Origin: Eubacteriales bacterium
GTDB lineage: Bacteria > Bacillota > Clostridia > Lachnospirales > Lachnospiraceae
DNA length: 40,978 bases
Assembly: GCA_030533385.1 (NCBI GenBank)
Contig: JAUNJG010000014.1
Coordinates: 1-40,978, forward strand
Direction: 5' to 3'
Part shown: piece after piece, positions 33,401-40,978 of the stretch
Numbering within the stretch: the stretch's first letter is position 1
Layout of the letters: the number at the start of each line of letters is the position of its first letter
Notes under the pieces: generated by a model
Told to the model about the DNA's origin: nothing
Database searches by the model: none
What the model saw: only the letters and a program-made list of their open reading frames with translations
Made by a program: the position numbers and the translations under genes

Positions 33401-34708
33401 TTATAAACTTGCAGCCGCAGATTTTGCCGCCATGTACGCAGAGGATACGGCGACACCTACGCCGCTTCTCTCACTTGCGAAATTCTGGCCTGCCAGAAGA
33501 TTGCCGCACGCATAGATGCGACTTTTGTACGCTTCATCTGCCACAGCCATCTTCTCATCTACTTCCACACCAAGACGGATGAAATCCTGCCCCTTGCCGT
33601 TCACTACATCTCTATCCAGAAGATCCACGCCGACTTGTCCAAGATTCTGATTCAACAGCTCAATCCACACTTCCGTCTTTCTTGCCCTGATTCCTCCACC
33701 TACGAATCCTCCCGTGGCAAGTATCATGCTGTCTGCCTCATAGGTTTTCTTTTCACCTGGATGAAGCTGGTCTGTAATGCCGGATAAACACTGTGCAACT
33801 ACCCTGTCGCCCTCGACGGATATTTCTTTTACAACAGTTCCCCTTTTTACATCCACTCCCTCTTCTACAAGTCCTCTGTACAAGGCGCGTGTAAGACGGT
33901 AACCCACAACAGAGTTTCCTAGCGTCTCAACCTCTCCTACAGCGCATCCACACGCCTCTCTTATTTTTTGAATCACCGATGCATACTCCAAATATCCAAG
34001 GGCCGGCGGGAACAAAATTTTATCAAAATGATATCGGTTGTTCCGGCAAAATGTCGTCACGGCATCAAGAAGCTCTGTCTGTCCTTGCTCCGTATCCAGA
34101 TAATCTGCAAGTTCTCCGTCGCTGATCTTCCTTCTGTCTCCCCAGCCGGAAAGTGCAATCTCGGTTGAGTAATACTCTGCCTTGCCACCCAGCTTTTTCT
34201 GGTATTTTTGGTAGGATACCGCTGCGGATGATGCATGAAACGCCACGTTCCCCTTGATTCCCACCACAAGCACTTTTTCTTTTTTTCCCGGAACAAGTAC
34301 AGAATCCTTTAACGCTTCCGGGACGTAGGCATTGACGGTAAAGGTTCCCATTATGTTTGGCACCCAAACATTTCTGCCATCAAATCCATACATGTCATAT
34401 CCGCCTTCACCGGCGAGCCTGACTGCCGTCTTTATCCCTTCTGAAAGACTACACCGCGTTTTTTTGTAAATATGATTCGGATACTTTTCCAGCAACAAAT
34501 CAATCCCAGTTTCAAACGCATCACAAATCTCCGGCTCCTCTCCCGGAACTACTCCAAGGATGTCAAATGCCCCACCGCAGATTTCTGTATTTCCGCCATT
34601 GGAAAAGAGCATCGTCACCTTTTTGCCTTCTTCCCTGACTGCCGCGGCGGCAACACATGCAGCGATTCCGCCGCCCACAACTAATACATCGCTATTATTT
34701 TTGTTCAT
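33401..34708 (-). CDS. GlpB-like flavoprotein subunit
   Basis: 435 aa from the ATG at 34708 (AGGAGG seven bases upstream); an in-frame TTG at 34714 is too close to that site. N-terminal dinucleotide fold DVLVVGGGIAACVAAAA, then SNGGNTEICGGAFDILG and the C-terminal flavin-binding end IYACGNLLAGQNFASERSGVGVAVSSAY. The pattern, including KKEKVLVVGIKG and DSMILATGGFVGGGI, matches GlpB of the anaerobic glycerol-3-phosphate dehydrogenase complex. It is five bases from the GlpA-like stop site region (34720), indicating a fixed stoichiometry. A membrane or quinone-linked role is inferred from E. coli GlpABC. Confidence 0.82.
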   Translation of the reverse strand: MNKNNSDVLVVGGGIAACVAAAAVREEGKKVTMLFSNGGNTEICGGAFDILGVVPGEEPEICDAFETGIDLLLEKYPNHIYKKTRCSLSEGIKTAVRLAGEGGYDMYGFDGRNVWVPNIMGTFTVNAYVPEALKDSVLVPGKKEKVLVVGIKGNVAFHASSAAVSYQKYQKKLGGKAEYYSTEIALSGWGDRRKISDGELADYLDTEQGQTELLDAVTTFCRNNRYHFDKILFPPALGYLEYASVIQKIREACGCAVGEVETLGNSVVGYRLTRALYRGLVEEGVDVKRGTVVKEISVEGDRVVAQCLSGITDQLHPGEKKTYEADSMILATGGFVGGGIRARKTEVWIELLNQNLGQVGVDLLDRDVVNGKGQDFIRLGVEVDEKMAVADEAYKSRIYACGNLLAGQNFASERSGVGVAVSSAYMAAKSAAASL

Positions 34709-34719
34709 GACCAATCCTC

Positions 34720-36351
34720 CTATTCCAGACTTAATACATCATAGCTGGCAGTATTCACATACATCTGCTGCATTAATTCAGACAGCGGGAGCTGATCGCC
34801 ATACTGAGCCGCAAAATAAACACCTTTCCATCTTTCCTGCGCATATCCAAGAACACAATCTTCTGCTTTTTCCACCGTCTTTCCCAGTTCTTCCTGAATA
34901 ATCGCACCTGCTTTATAAATAGAAAATGTACCCTGTTCCTGTCCCATTCCCAATCTGGTACGTCTGCGCAAATCTTTAAAGTTTTCTACATTTTCCTCTT
35001 CAAAACTGTAACAAACCTCTGAACCTATCATTTGTACCGCATCATCAATGATGTATGCCTGTTCCGGATACCTTTCCAAAATTGCTTTTGCAAATTTACC
35101 ATATCTGGCGGTAAATTTGTGTGCCGCATAATGAGGAATATGGTATTTTTCATGGATTTCTTTCGCATCCTTTTCCGCCTCATCTTTAGAGGTGGCACCG
35201 TAAATCAGTTCTTTATGTGAAGTACATGGAATCACTTTTCCAACCAGTTTCTCACAGGCAAGATCCACCGCTTCCTCCGCCATCAATCGTGCGGTTGCAT
35301 ATTTTCCACCTGTGATCGTAATAATGCCTGCAACGCCTTCCATCTCCTCATGATCTAAGAGAATCATTCCTCTACTGATATCTCTTCCCGTCTCCGCACC
35401 CGTCGTGTACAAAGGTCTGACACCGGTACACATACGAATCATCCTTGCCTCTCTCAGCTCCGGAATGATTTCTGCCACGGAATCTTCCATAATCTTAATT
35501 TCATCCATTCCCGGTTCTGCATCATCAGGATCATCCACATCCACCGAAGAAGTTCCAAGCAACGCCGTATTCTGATATCCCTGGCTGACAAGCCCATCGC
35601 CGTCATCCGGCACACGAAGAATACCAATCAAGACCGTGGTAGGCCTCATACTGTAGATTCCCGTGGAACCTTTGTTCGGCTTCATCGGAATCGCAAATCC
35701 CGCCATCTCCGTAATCTGGGAACACCATGGGCCTGCTGCGTTAATGATGACTTTTGCATACACTTCATAAATTCTGTTTTCCGTTTTATCTAAAACCCTA
35801 AGACCCACAACACGATTTTCTTCCATCAATACCCCAATCACTTCATGGTGGGTCCTAATTTCGGCTCCCTTCATCTTTGCGTCATATGCCTGAGCAATAC
35901 ATAGTCTAAACGGATCAAAACCTGTATCAATCGTTCTAAGTGCAAACTTGATATCCTTTGAAAGAAGCGGCTCTGCCTCCACTGCCTCCTCAACAGATAT
36001 AATTTCGTATGGAAGTCCGATCTCATCTGCATTTTTCATCCATAATTTTGAAAACGCAATTTGTTCCTCCGTTTTTGCAACCCAGATTGCATCTGTCGGA
36101 TCCACTACCTGAGGAACGATCTCGCGATACACCTGATTTTCCTGAAGGCATTCTTTCGCCGTCTGGATGTCAGAAACTACATAACGTGAACCACCGTGCA
36201 AAGCGGAGTGGCATCCTCCTGATGTACCTGCCGCCAAATCATCCCTTTCCAAAAGAAGAGAATTAGTAAAACCGCGAAGCACCAGGTCACGAATCACTCC
36301 CGTTCCCGTCGTTCCGCCGCCAATAACAATTGCGTCATAGGCTTGTCTCAT
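34720..36351 (-). CDS. GlpA-like FAD-dependent dehydrogenase with a degenerate BFD [2Fe-2S] domain
   Basis: 543 aa, first gene of the operon. FAD-binding AIVIGGGTTGTGVIRDLVLRG (8-28, Gly-rich loop), ERDDLAAGTSGGCHSALHGG (35-54) and ITGGKYATARLMAEEAVDLA (347-366) are typical of GlpA/GlpD, which oxidise glycerol 3-phosphate to dihydroxyacetone phosphate. The C-terminal BFD-like domain of GlpA normally holds CxC and CQGxxC. Here these read CYS (447-449) and EQGTFS (472-477) within RRRTRLGMG-EQG context, so three of four ligands are gone, while the downstream ERWKGV block is kept. An alternative polyol-phosphate substrate is likely given the PTS. GGAGG precedes the ATG. Confidence 0.88.
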   Translation of the reverse strand: MRQAYDAIVIGGGTTGTGVIRDLVLRGFTNSLLLERDDLAAGTSGGCHSALHGGSRYVVSDIQTAKECLQENQVYREIVPQVVDPTDAIWVAKTEEQIAFSKLWMKNADEIGLPYEIISVEEAVEAEPLLSKDIKFALRTIDTGFDPFRLCIAQAYDAKMKGAEIRTHHEVIGVLMEENRVVGLRVLDKTENRIYEVYAKVIINAAGPWCSQITEMAGFAIPMKPNKGSTGIYSMRPTTVLIGILRVPDDGDGLVSQGYQNTALLGTSSVDVDDPDDAEPGMDEIKIMEDSVAEIIPELREARMIRMCTGVRPLYTTGAETGRDISRGMILLDHEEMEGVAGIITITGGKYATARLMAEEAVDLACEKLVGKVIPCTSHKELIYGATSKDEAEKDAKEIHEKYHIPHYAAHKFTARYGKFAKAILERYPEQAYIIDDAVQMIGSEVCYSFEEENVENFKDLRRRTRLGMGQEQGTFSIYKAGAIIQEELGKTVEKAEDCVLGYAQERWKGVYFAAQYGDQLPLSELMQQMYVNTASYDVLSLE

Positions 36352-36370
36352 GTCAACACCTCCGTTTTGT

Positions 36371-36400
36371 TGTTGATTATTGTTGATTGTTGTTGAGTGT
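36371..36400 (-). promoter_or_regulatory. Three tandem 10-bp repeats, candidate DeoR operator
   Basis: Read on the minus strand: ACACTCAACA, ACAATCAACA, ATAATCAACA, directly adjacent, with consensus AYAMTCAACA. The 10-base period places all copies on one helical face. They lie between the promoter and the ribosome binding site of the first operon gene. Confidence 0.6.
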
Positions 36401-36407
36401 TGGTTTA

Positions 36408-36436
36408 AAGGTATAACACAACAGTTAGAATGTCAA
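36408..36436 (-). promoter_or_regulatory. Promoter of the Glp-like/RLP/PTS operon
   Basis: Consensus -35 TTGACA (36431-36436). The -10 is either TACCTT (36408-36413, spacer 17) or TATACC (36410-36415, spacer 15), both weak, which suits a regulated promoter. The rest of 36352-36895 is AT-rich, with an imperfect TTGTTAT/ATAACAA hairpin near 36605 and small hairpins CGGTGA/TCACCG and GATTGA/TCAATC at 36761-36791. Confidence 0.6.
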
Positions 36437-36692
36437 TGATTTTTTTATTTTATCTTATTTTATTGTAAGATTTTTTTTAATAAATAACTATTTTACATCT
36501 AATATATGAACTAATTGTATTATTTTTTCATTTTACCATTCATTATGCACACATTTATTATATAACATTACTCATCCACCATCTCCTTCCCACTTTTTAA
36601 CATTTTGTTATTTTTATAATAACAACAATAGTTATTTTTAAGATTTTTCACTCCATTTCTCCTCATCCCTGTCCCACCGACATCTTCCACGA

Positions 36693-36744
36693 AAAAAAAG
36701 CCGCTGTGCCAGCAGAACTATCCTTCTCTGGCACAACAGCTTCT
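36693..36744 (-). terminator. Terminator of the DUF2325 gene
   Basis: Stem TGTGCCAG/CTGGCACA extended by AAGC/GCTT across a three-base internal loop, followed on the minus strand by a run of eight T. Confidence 0.8.
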
Positions 36745-36895
36745 TCACTTATCCATCATTCGGTGAACCTCACCGATTGATTTTGTCAATCATTTTCTTC
36801 ATTTTCCTCTTCTCATCCGACACGGCTTCTCCGCAAAGGCAATGTCATAAATCCAGATGCCTGAGACTTCTTCCGATGCCTCTGACTCTCCTCTT

Positions 36896-37183
36896 TCACC
36901 TCGCCTGACAGGCATTCCCTAAAATTTCCTGCAAGGCATTCTGACTGCTGGTATGACAGCGGACAATCTCCGCCTGACATTTTTCCGCCTCCGCCACGGC
37001 GCAACGCACCATTTTGTGAGATACGGTATTGGTAAAAAGAATCAACAAATCCGGCTTTCCAATCTGGGTGCTTAAATTTCCCCTCATCTGGGTAAAGATT
37101 TTCGCCTTGCACTTATGTTCTTTACAGATTTTTTTATATTGGGACACCATGCGGTCATGTCCTCCTACGATAACAACACTCAT
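36896..37183 (-). CDS. DUF2325 family protein
   Basis: 95 aa from the ATG at 37183, chosen for GGAGG five bases upstream; an upstream in-frame ATG at 37246 would add a Cys-rich 21-residue stretch (CAADCKGRC) and cannot be excluded. The family pattern is SVVIVGGHDRM at the start, then FTQMRGNLSTQIGKPDLLIL, FTNTVSHKMV and IVRCHTSSQNAL. The family has a Rossmann-like fold and no settled function. It is monocistronic, with a strong promoter and a terminator. Confidence 0.75.
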   Translation of the reverse strand: MSVVIVGGHDRMVSQYKKICKEHKCKAKIFTQMRGNLSTQIGKPDLLILFTNTVSHKMVRCAVAEAEKCQAEIVRCHTSSQNALQEILGNACQAR

Positions 37184-37288
37184 TTTTGCCTCCATTCTTC
37201 CGGCGAGGGAGCACCGTCCTTTACAGTCCGCCGCACATTGACTCATGCGAACTTTCCACCGGCCGATTCACTCCTCATCCTTGTTTGG

Positions 37289-37340
37289 TTAGTTGTTTCT
37301 AATTTTTATTTATTATATCTAACCACAGAGACAGCGTCAA
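37289..37340 (-). promoter_or_regulatory. Promoter and possible operator of the DUF2325 gene
   Basis: -35 TTGACG (37335-37340), 17-base spacer, -10 TATAAT (37312-37317). At the predicted start point lies the inverted repeat TTAG-N6-CTAA (37289-37302), and GGTTAG half-sites flank the -10 box. The pattern loosely recalls DtxR-type half-sites. The leader to the ATG is about 120 nt. With the trpS terminator this accounts for the 37184-37543 gap. Confidence 0.65.
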
Positions 37341-37403
37341 CATTGTTATTGTACATTTTTTCTCTATAAGCCATGTTTTCGAGGGAAACTTTTCTTTTTT
37401 CAT

Positions 37404-37455
37404 AAAAAAAAGACTTTCACGCCACAGAACCTTTAAGAACTGTAGCGCAAAAGCC
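37404..37455 (-). terminator. Terminator of trpS
   Basis: A 16-bp stem with several G-T pairs (37440-37455 with 37412-37427), followed on the minus strand by eight T. Confidence 0.8.
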
Positions 37456-37543
37456 AACCTCTTGACCCGGGAAAACTTCTCGACAACCGACGGCGCACAA
37501 ACCCACGCAGCGCCGCCGGCAGGATGAGAGTCTGCCTATGCGA

Positions 37544-38626
37544 TTATTGGTATTTCGCCATCTGCTCCCGAATCATATCGTCGTTATCAAAATAATTAAT
37601 TCTCATGGACGCCTTGACCTCTTTTAACGTCTCCGCCGCCACCGCCTGCGCCTCCATGCTTCCTTTTTTCAAAATCTCATAAACTTCCGGAATCTTTTTC
37701 TCCCATTCACTCCGGCGTCTGCGAATCGGCTCCAGCTCCGCCTGCAACACCTTGTTCAAGAACTTTTTCACCTTCACATCACCGAGACCACCCCTTGTAT
37801 AGTGCGCTTTTAACTCATCCAAGTTGGCGTACTCCGGCAGGAACTGAGCGAAATGTTCCGTCTTGCAAAAGGCATCCAGATAGACAAAGACCGGATTGCC
37901 TTCCACCTGTCCCGGATCCTCGATTCGCAGGTGATTCGGATCCGTGAACATGGACATGACTTTTTTCTTCACCTCCTGCTCCGTATCGGACAGGTAGATA
38001 CAGTTCCCGAGAGATTTGCTCATCTTCGCCTTTCCGTCCGTGCCCGGCAGCCTGAGACACGCTTTATTGTCCGGAAGGAGGATCTGCGGCTCCACCAGCG
38101 TCTCTCCGTACACTGCATTAAATTTGTGAACAATCTCTCTGCACTGCTCCAACATCGGCATCTGATCTTCGCCCGCCGGAACGGTGGTCGCCTTAAAGGC
38201 TGTGATGTCCGCCGCCTGGCTGATTGGGTAGGTGAAAAAGCCTACCGGGATGCTAGCCTCAAAATTCCGCATCTTGATCTCAGACTTCACCGTCGGGTTC
38301 CTTTGTAGTCTGGACACCGTCACCAGATTGGAGTAATAGAAGGTAAGCTCCGTCAACTCCGGCACCATGGACTGAATAAATAAGGTGGTCTTTTCCGGAT
38401 CCAGCCCGCAAGACAGATAATCAAGCGCCACCTCCATGATGTTTTGTCTTACTTTCTCCGGTGTGTCCGCATTGTCCGTGAGCGCCTGAGCGTCGGCAAT
38501 CATGATAAAAATCTTGGAAAACTCCCCGGATTCCTGCAATTCCACCCTTCTTCGCAAAGAGCCGACATAATGCCCCACATGAAGTCTCCCCGTCGGCCTG
38601 TCACCTGTTAAAATAATCTTTTCCAT
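37544..38626 (-). CDS. trpS: Tryptophanyl-tRNA synthetase
   Basis: 360 aa from the ATG at 38626; the ORF extends to 38722 but the extra 32 residues precede the conserved start [13 protein letters not shown]. Class I signatures: HVGH (16-19) and KMSKS (201-205). Other family blocks include YPISQAADI and GEDQMPMLE. It charges tRNA(Trp). The leader is only about 100 nt and shows no T-box sequence, unlike aspS in this window. AGAAGGA lies about 13 bases before the start. Confidence 0.96.
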   Translation of the reverse strand: MEKIILTGDRPTGRLHVGHYVGSLRRRVELQESGEFSKIFIMIADAQALTDNADTPEKVRQNIMEVALDYLSCGLDPEKTTLFIQSMVPELTELTFYYSNLVTVSRLQRNPTVKSEIKMRNFEASIPVGFFTYPISQAADITAFKATTVPAGEDQMPMLEQCREIVHKFNAVYGETLVEPQILLPDNKACLRLPGTDGKAKMSKSLGNCIYLSDTEQEVKKKVMSMFTDPNHLRIEDPGQVEGNPVFVYLDAFCKTEHFAQFLPEYANLDELKAHYTRGGLGDVKVKKFLNKVLQAELEPIRRRRSEWEKKIPEVYEILKKGSMEAQAVAAETLKEVKASMRINYFDNDDMIREQMAKYQ

Positions 38627-38731
38627 TGTATAAAATCGTCCTTCTTTTTTTATTTCTTTTTTAAAGATATGCTGTGATTCCGCCATGGCGCCGAAGACAC
38701 CCTTCAACCGCTGCGAAATCACTCCCTTTGT

Positions 38732-38759
38732 ATTATACTATAGGATGTTTTTTTGTCAA
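38732..38759 (-). promoter_or_regulatory. Promoter of trpS
   Basis: -35 TTGACA (38754-38759), 16-base spacer, -10 TATAAT (38732-38737); near-consensus and probably constitutive. Confidence 0.85.
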
Positions 38760-38779
38760 TGAGCGCAGAATTTAGAGGT

Positions 38780-38808
38780 TTGACTTTATCCTGTTAAAAT
38801 GATACATT
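38780..38808 (+). promoter_or_regulatory. Promoter of the AI-2E family gene
   Basis: -35 TTGACT (38780-38785), 17-base spacer, -10 TACATT (38803-38808). It is divergent from the trpS promoter, with 20 bases between the two -35 boxes. Confidence 0.6.
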
Positions 38809-38852
38809 GTTCCTATCATTTCTTAATTATTATCTTTCAGGAGGTTACGCAG

Positions 38853-40001
38853 ATGGACAAAAAAATGAGACAGCATTTTTTGCTGATTGCTTTCGGCGTC
38901 ATTTTATACGCCTGTCTTATGAATCTGGAACATGTATTTCACACCCTGGAGAATGTGGGGCAGATTTTTTTGCCCGTCATCAGCGGACTGATTCTCTCAT
39001 TTGTGCTAAATGTTCCTCTCAACGGCTTTGACAAGCTCTACACGAAACTTTTTGATAAACTGAGCCTAAAACCAAAGGAGAGCCTGATTTTAACGTTAAG
39101 CTTACTCTCCACCTTCGGTGCCATCTTGCTGGTCTTTGTCCTCATCGTGACCATGGTTGTGCCGGAACTGATTTCTTCTATAAAGAGTGTAGTTTGGGTG
39201 GTGCAGCATAAAATCCCTCAGTGGATCGCCCTTTTGGCAGAACATAATATCGATACTACCTGGCTCAACGAACAGCTGACCTTTCTCAATTTTAACCAGA
39301 TTGATTTTGAACAGATTTTAAAAAACGTGCTGACAGGAGCCGGCAGCGTGCTAAACTCCGCCCTCGGCGTGGCCTCTTCCACCATCAACGTGTTTGTCAC
39401 CGTCGGATTTACCATCGTAATTTCCATCTACGTCTTGCTTGGAAAAAAAACCTTGGGAAGACAGTGCAAAAAACTGCTCTACGCCCACACCAAAATAGAC
39501 ATTGCCGACAAAATCTGCTACGTCGCCGGCCTGATCAACCAGACCTACTCTAAATTTTTGTCAGGACAATGTATTGAGGCCATCATTTTGGGCTTTTTGA
39601 TTTACCTGTCCTTCCTCTTATTTAAAATACCTTACGCCAGCCTCATCGGTGTGTTGACGGGAGTGCTTTCCTTCATCCCTTACATTGGCGCTTTCAGCGC
39701 CTGCTTTATCGGAGCAATCCTTGTCCTTATGATCAACCCGCTTCAGGCACTCATCAGCATCGTGGTATATCAGGTGGTACAGTTTATTGAAAATCAGTTC
39801 ATCTATCCGCAGGTGGTAGGTGGTTCCGTGGGACTTTCCCCTCTGTGGACTCTGGTGGCCGTTCTCATCGGAGGCAACCTGTTTGGTATTCTGGGCATGA
39901 TTTTCTTCATCCCTCTCACCGCCGTGTTTTACCAGCTTTTGCGAGAGTTTACCAACCGGCGAATAGAGCAAAAACAACTAGGGGACAAAATCAAAGAATA
40001 G
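38853..40001 (+). CDS. AI-2E family (DUF20) integral membrane protein
   Basis: 382 aa from the ATG at 38853, set by AGGAGG seven bases upstream; an in-frame ATG at 38799 overlaps the -10 box. Seven or eight membrane helices with the central soluble insert (about 120-165) and the conserved late block of the family: YASLIGVLTGVLSFIPYIGA, IENQFIYPQVVGGSVGLSP and GGNLFGILGMIFFIPLTAVF. Family members are reported as autoinducer-2 exporters or Na+/H+ antiporters; the role here is open. Monocistronic. Confidence 0.9.
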   Translation: MDKKMRQHFLLIAFGVILYACLMNLEHVFHTLENVGQIFLPVISGLILSFVLNVPLNGFDKLYTKLFDKLSLKPKESLILTLSLLSTFGAILLVFVLIVTMVVPELISSIKSVVWVVQHKIPQWIALLAEHNIDTTWLNEQLTFLNFNQIDFEQILKNVLTGAGSVLNSALGVASSTINVFVTVGFTIVISIYVLLGKKTLGRQCKKLLYAHTKIDIADKICYVAGLINQTYSKFLSGQCIEAIILGFLIYLSFLLFKIPYASLIGVLTGVLSFIPYIGAFSACFIGAILVLMINPLQALISIVVYQVVQFIENQFIYPQVVGGSVGLSPLWTLVAVLIGGNLFGILGMIFFIPLTAVFYQLLREFTNRRIEQKQLGDKIKE

Positions 40002-40066
40002 GCAGACAGAAAATGTCCTTCCGTCTGCCCCAATCACAGACATAACCACCGGTTTATCCGGTGGTT
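40001..40066. terminator. Two hairpins between convergent genes
   Basis: GGCAGAC/GTCTGCC arms extended by GAA/TTC (40001-40029), and AACCACCGG/CCGGTGGTT with a five-base loop (40044-40066). T-tracts are short or absent on both strands, so termination may be partial. Confidence 0.5.
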
Positions 40067-40101
40067 TGTCCATGACCGATACATCCCATCTTGAAATCTT
40101 A

Positions 40102-40869
40102 TCAGAGAAACAGTTCGTTATTTTTCCGTTTGGAACACACTTTTTTCATTGCCAGTGCAACAGCGGAAACCATAAGTTTATTTAGAGTGCGGGCTGATTG
40201 CGGGCATATCGATACGCAACGCATACAGGAAATACATTTCGAGCCGTCTGTATGTTGATTATTTTCATAGCTGATTGCCTGCGCCGGACATTTTTTTGCG
40301 CACAAACCGCAATTAATGCAATTTCCTTTGGTTTTCGGCACTAAGCCGGAGCCGCCCGATTTCTTGTACGGATGGTTGCCGGGCAGATCCAGAATTTTAT
40401 TTTCGGCTGCACCGTCATCTATTTTTTTCATAATTTGTTTTGCAAAGCCGCATAGCTCCGCCTTATCTTTGCCGTCCGGTCTGCCGGTCGCATATTGATG
40501 CATAATAGAGTGTTCCGCTATTGCGGATATTGCCGCAATGACCCGAAAACCGCTGTCTTCCGCAATATCATTCAGTTCAACGAGCGTGTCCTCGTATGCC
40601 CGGTTCCCATAAACACAGACAAGAACACATTTTGTTTGATTGCCGTGAAGTCTTTTTATTCTTTCGACCGCAAGAGCAGGCACCCGTCCGCCGTACGAAG
40701 GAACGGCAATAACGGCAACATCTTCTTTTTCTAAAATGATATTCTCAAAATCCGTTTTCCAATCCGTCAGGTCAATTTTGGAAACCGTTCCGCTTAATTC
40801 ACTTGTAATGATATTTGCAACTTTTTGTGTTCCCCCCGTCGGGCTGAATGTAATCTCTGCAATCTTCAC
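40102..40869 (-). CDS. EFR1-type flavodoxin/ferredoxin fusion protein
   Basis: 255 aa with a GTG start preceded by AGGAGGG. The N-terminal flavodoxin-like domain carries the FMN phosphate loop SPTGGT (9-14) and PSYGGRVP (57-64). The C-terminal domain is a 2[4Fe-4S] ferredoxin with Cys184, 187, 190, 194 and Cys212, 215, 218, 222 (CINCGLCAKKCP, CISCMRCVSICP). It would act as a cytoplasmic one-electron carrier; its partners are unknown. Unlike the Glp-like proteins of the same window, its cluster ligands are complete. Confidence 0.9.
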   Translation of the reverse strand: MKIAEITFSPTGGTQKVANIITSELSGTVSKIDLTDWKTDFENIILEKEDVAVIAVPSYGGRVPALAVERIKRLHGNQTKCVLVCVYGNRAYEDTLVELNDIAEDSGFRVIAAISAIAEHSIMHQYATGRPDGKDKAELCGFAKQIMKKIDDGAAENKILDLPGNHPYKKSGGSGLVPKTKGNCINCGLCAKKCPAQAISYENNQHTDGSKCISCMRCVSICPQSARTLNKLMVSAVALAMKKVCSKRKNNELFL

Positions 40870-40934
40870 AGCAATCCCTCCTGTAATCTTTAATTTTACA
40901 CCTATTGTATCACCTAAAGGATACTGCCTTAGAG

Positions 40935-40978
40935 TATAATTATCATTGGCAAAAAAGAAAAAAATAAAGGGAAGAGAT
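40935..40978 (+). promoter_or_regulatory. Divergent promoter and ribosome binding site at the right edge
   Basis: TATAAT (40935-40940) lies downstream of an interrupted palindrome CTAAAGG-N6-CCTTAG between it and TTGTAT. AAAGGGAAGAG followed by AT ends the window and could be the binding site and first bases of a start codon. Long-spacer promoters over a palindrome are typical for MerR-type control, but the gene itself is not visible. Confidence 0.4.

Noticed and set aside
36361-36400. Tandem TTGTTGA units that might suggest a CRISPR or microsatellite
   Set aside because: Units are 10 bases without spacers and sit between promoter and ribosome binding site, so an operator is the better reading.
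38627-38725. T-box leader for trpS
   Set aside because: Only about 100 nt between the predicted start point and ATG, without the TGG-box sequence or a terminator hairpin.

Overview
The window reads as a chromosomal stretch of a Gram-positive anaerobe of the class Clostridia, most likely family Lachnospiraceae. Reasons: strong AGGAGG-type ribosome binding sites with ATG, GTG and TTG starts; a T-box leader; a SipW-type signal peptidase; CarD, MocR and EFR1 family proteins; a membrane pyrophosphatase of the K+-dependent type; GH25 and NlpC/P60 wall hydrolases. By eye most of the window is moderately GC-rich, while about 23.9-37.3 kb is clearly more AT-rich. No tRNA, rRNA, CRISPR array, transposase or integrase gene was seen.

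Left part (1-17.9 kb), mostly minus strand: a YdiB/AroE-type shikimate dehydrogenase (+); a SipW signal peptidase with a long basic tail, next to its probable secreted substrate; a LysR regulator; a small gene plus a DUF975 membrane protein; a run of GH25 lysozyme, Cys-rich small protein, EutP-like GTPase and anchored unknown protein; a phosphate acyltransferase (Ptb family) and the pyrophosphatase hppA; aspS behind a T-box whose specifier reads AAC (Asn); a CarD-like regulator; two NlpC/P60 proteins, one with an apparent frameshift in its signal peptide; and a NUDIX hydrolase.

Middle (17.9-23.7 kb): a MocR regulator (+), then a MarR regulator with a heterodimeric ABC exporter on the minus strand, preceded by a clear promoter and a perfect 16-bp palindrome.

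The most interesting region is a 13-gene minus-strand operon, about 36.44 down to 23.85 kb. Its promoter is followed by three tandem 10-bp repeats. In transcription order it encodes GlpA-like, GlpB-like and GlpC-like proteins, a RuBisCO-like protein (RLP), a HAD phosphatase, galactitol-family PTS IIA, IIB and IIC, a dedicated Enzyme I and HPr, two YajC-like small membrane proteins and a DeoR regulator, then two hairpin terminators. The GlpA- and GlpC-like proteins keep the framework of anaerobic glycerol-3-phosphate dehydrogenase subunits but have lost nearly all Fe-S-ligand cysteines. The RLP keeps the carbamylatable Lys and acidic metal ligands. I infer a polyol or sugar route: PTS uptake with phosphorylation, flavin-dependent oxidation of the phosphate ester, then RLP and HAD chemistry. 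The substrate is unknown. The IIB gene carries a one-base frameshift in this sequence.

Right end (36.9-41 kb): a DUF2325 protein with a well-formed promoter and possible operator, trpS, an AI-2E family membrane protein (+), an EFR1-type flavodoxin/ferredoxin protein (-), and a divergent promoter for a gene just outside the window.
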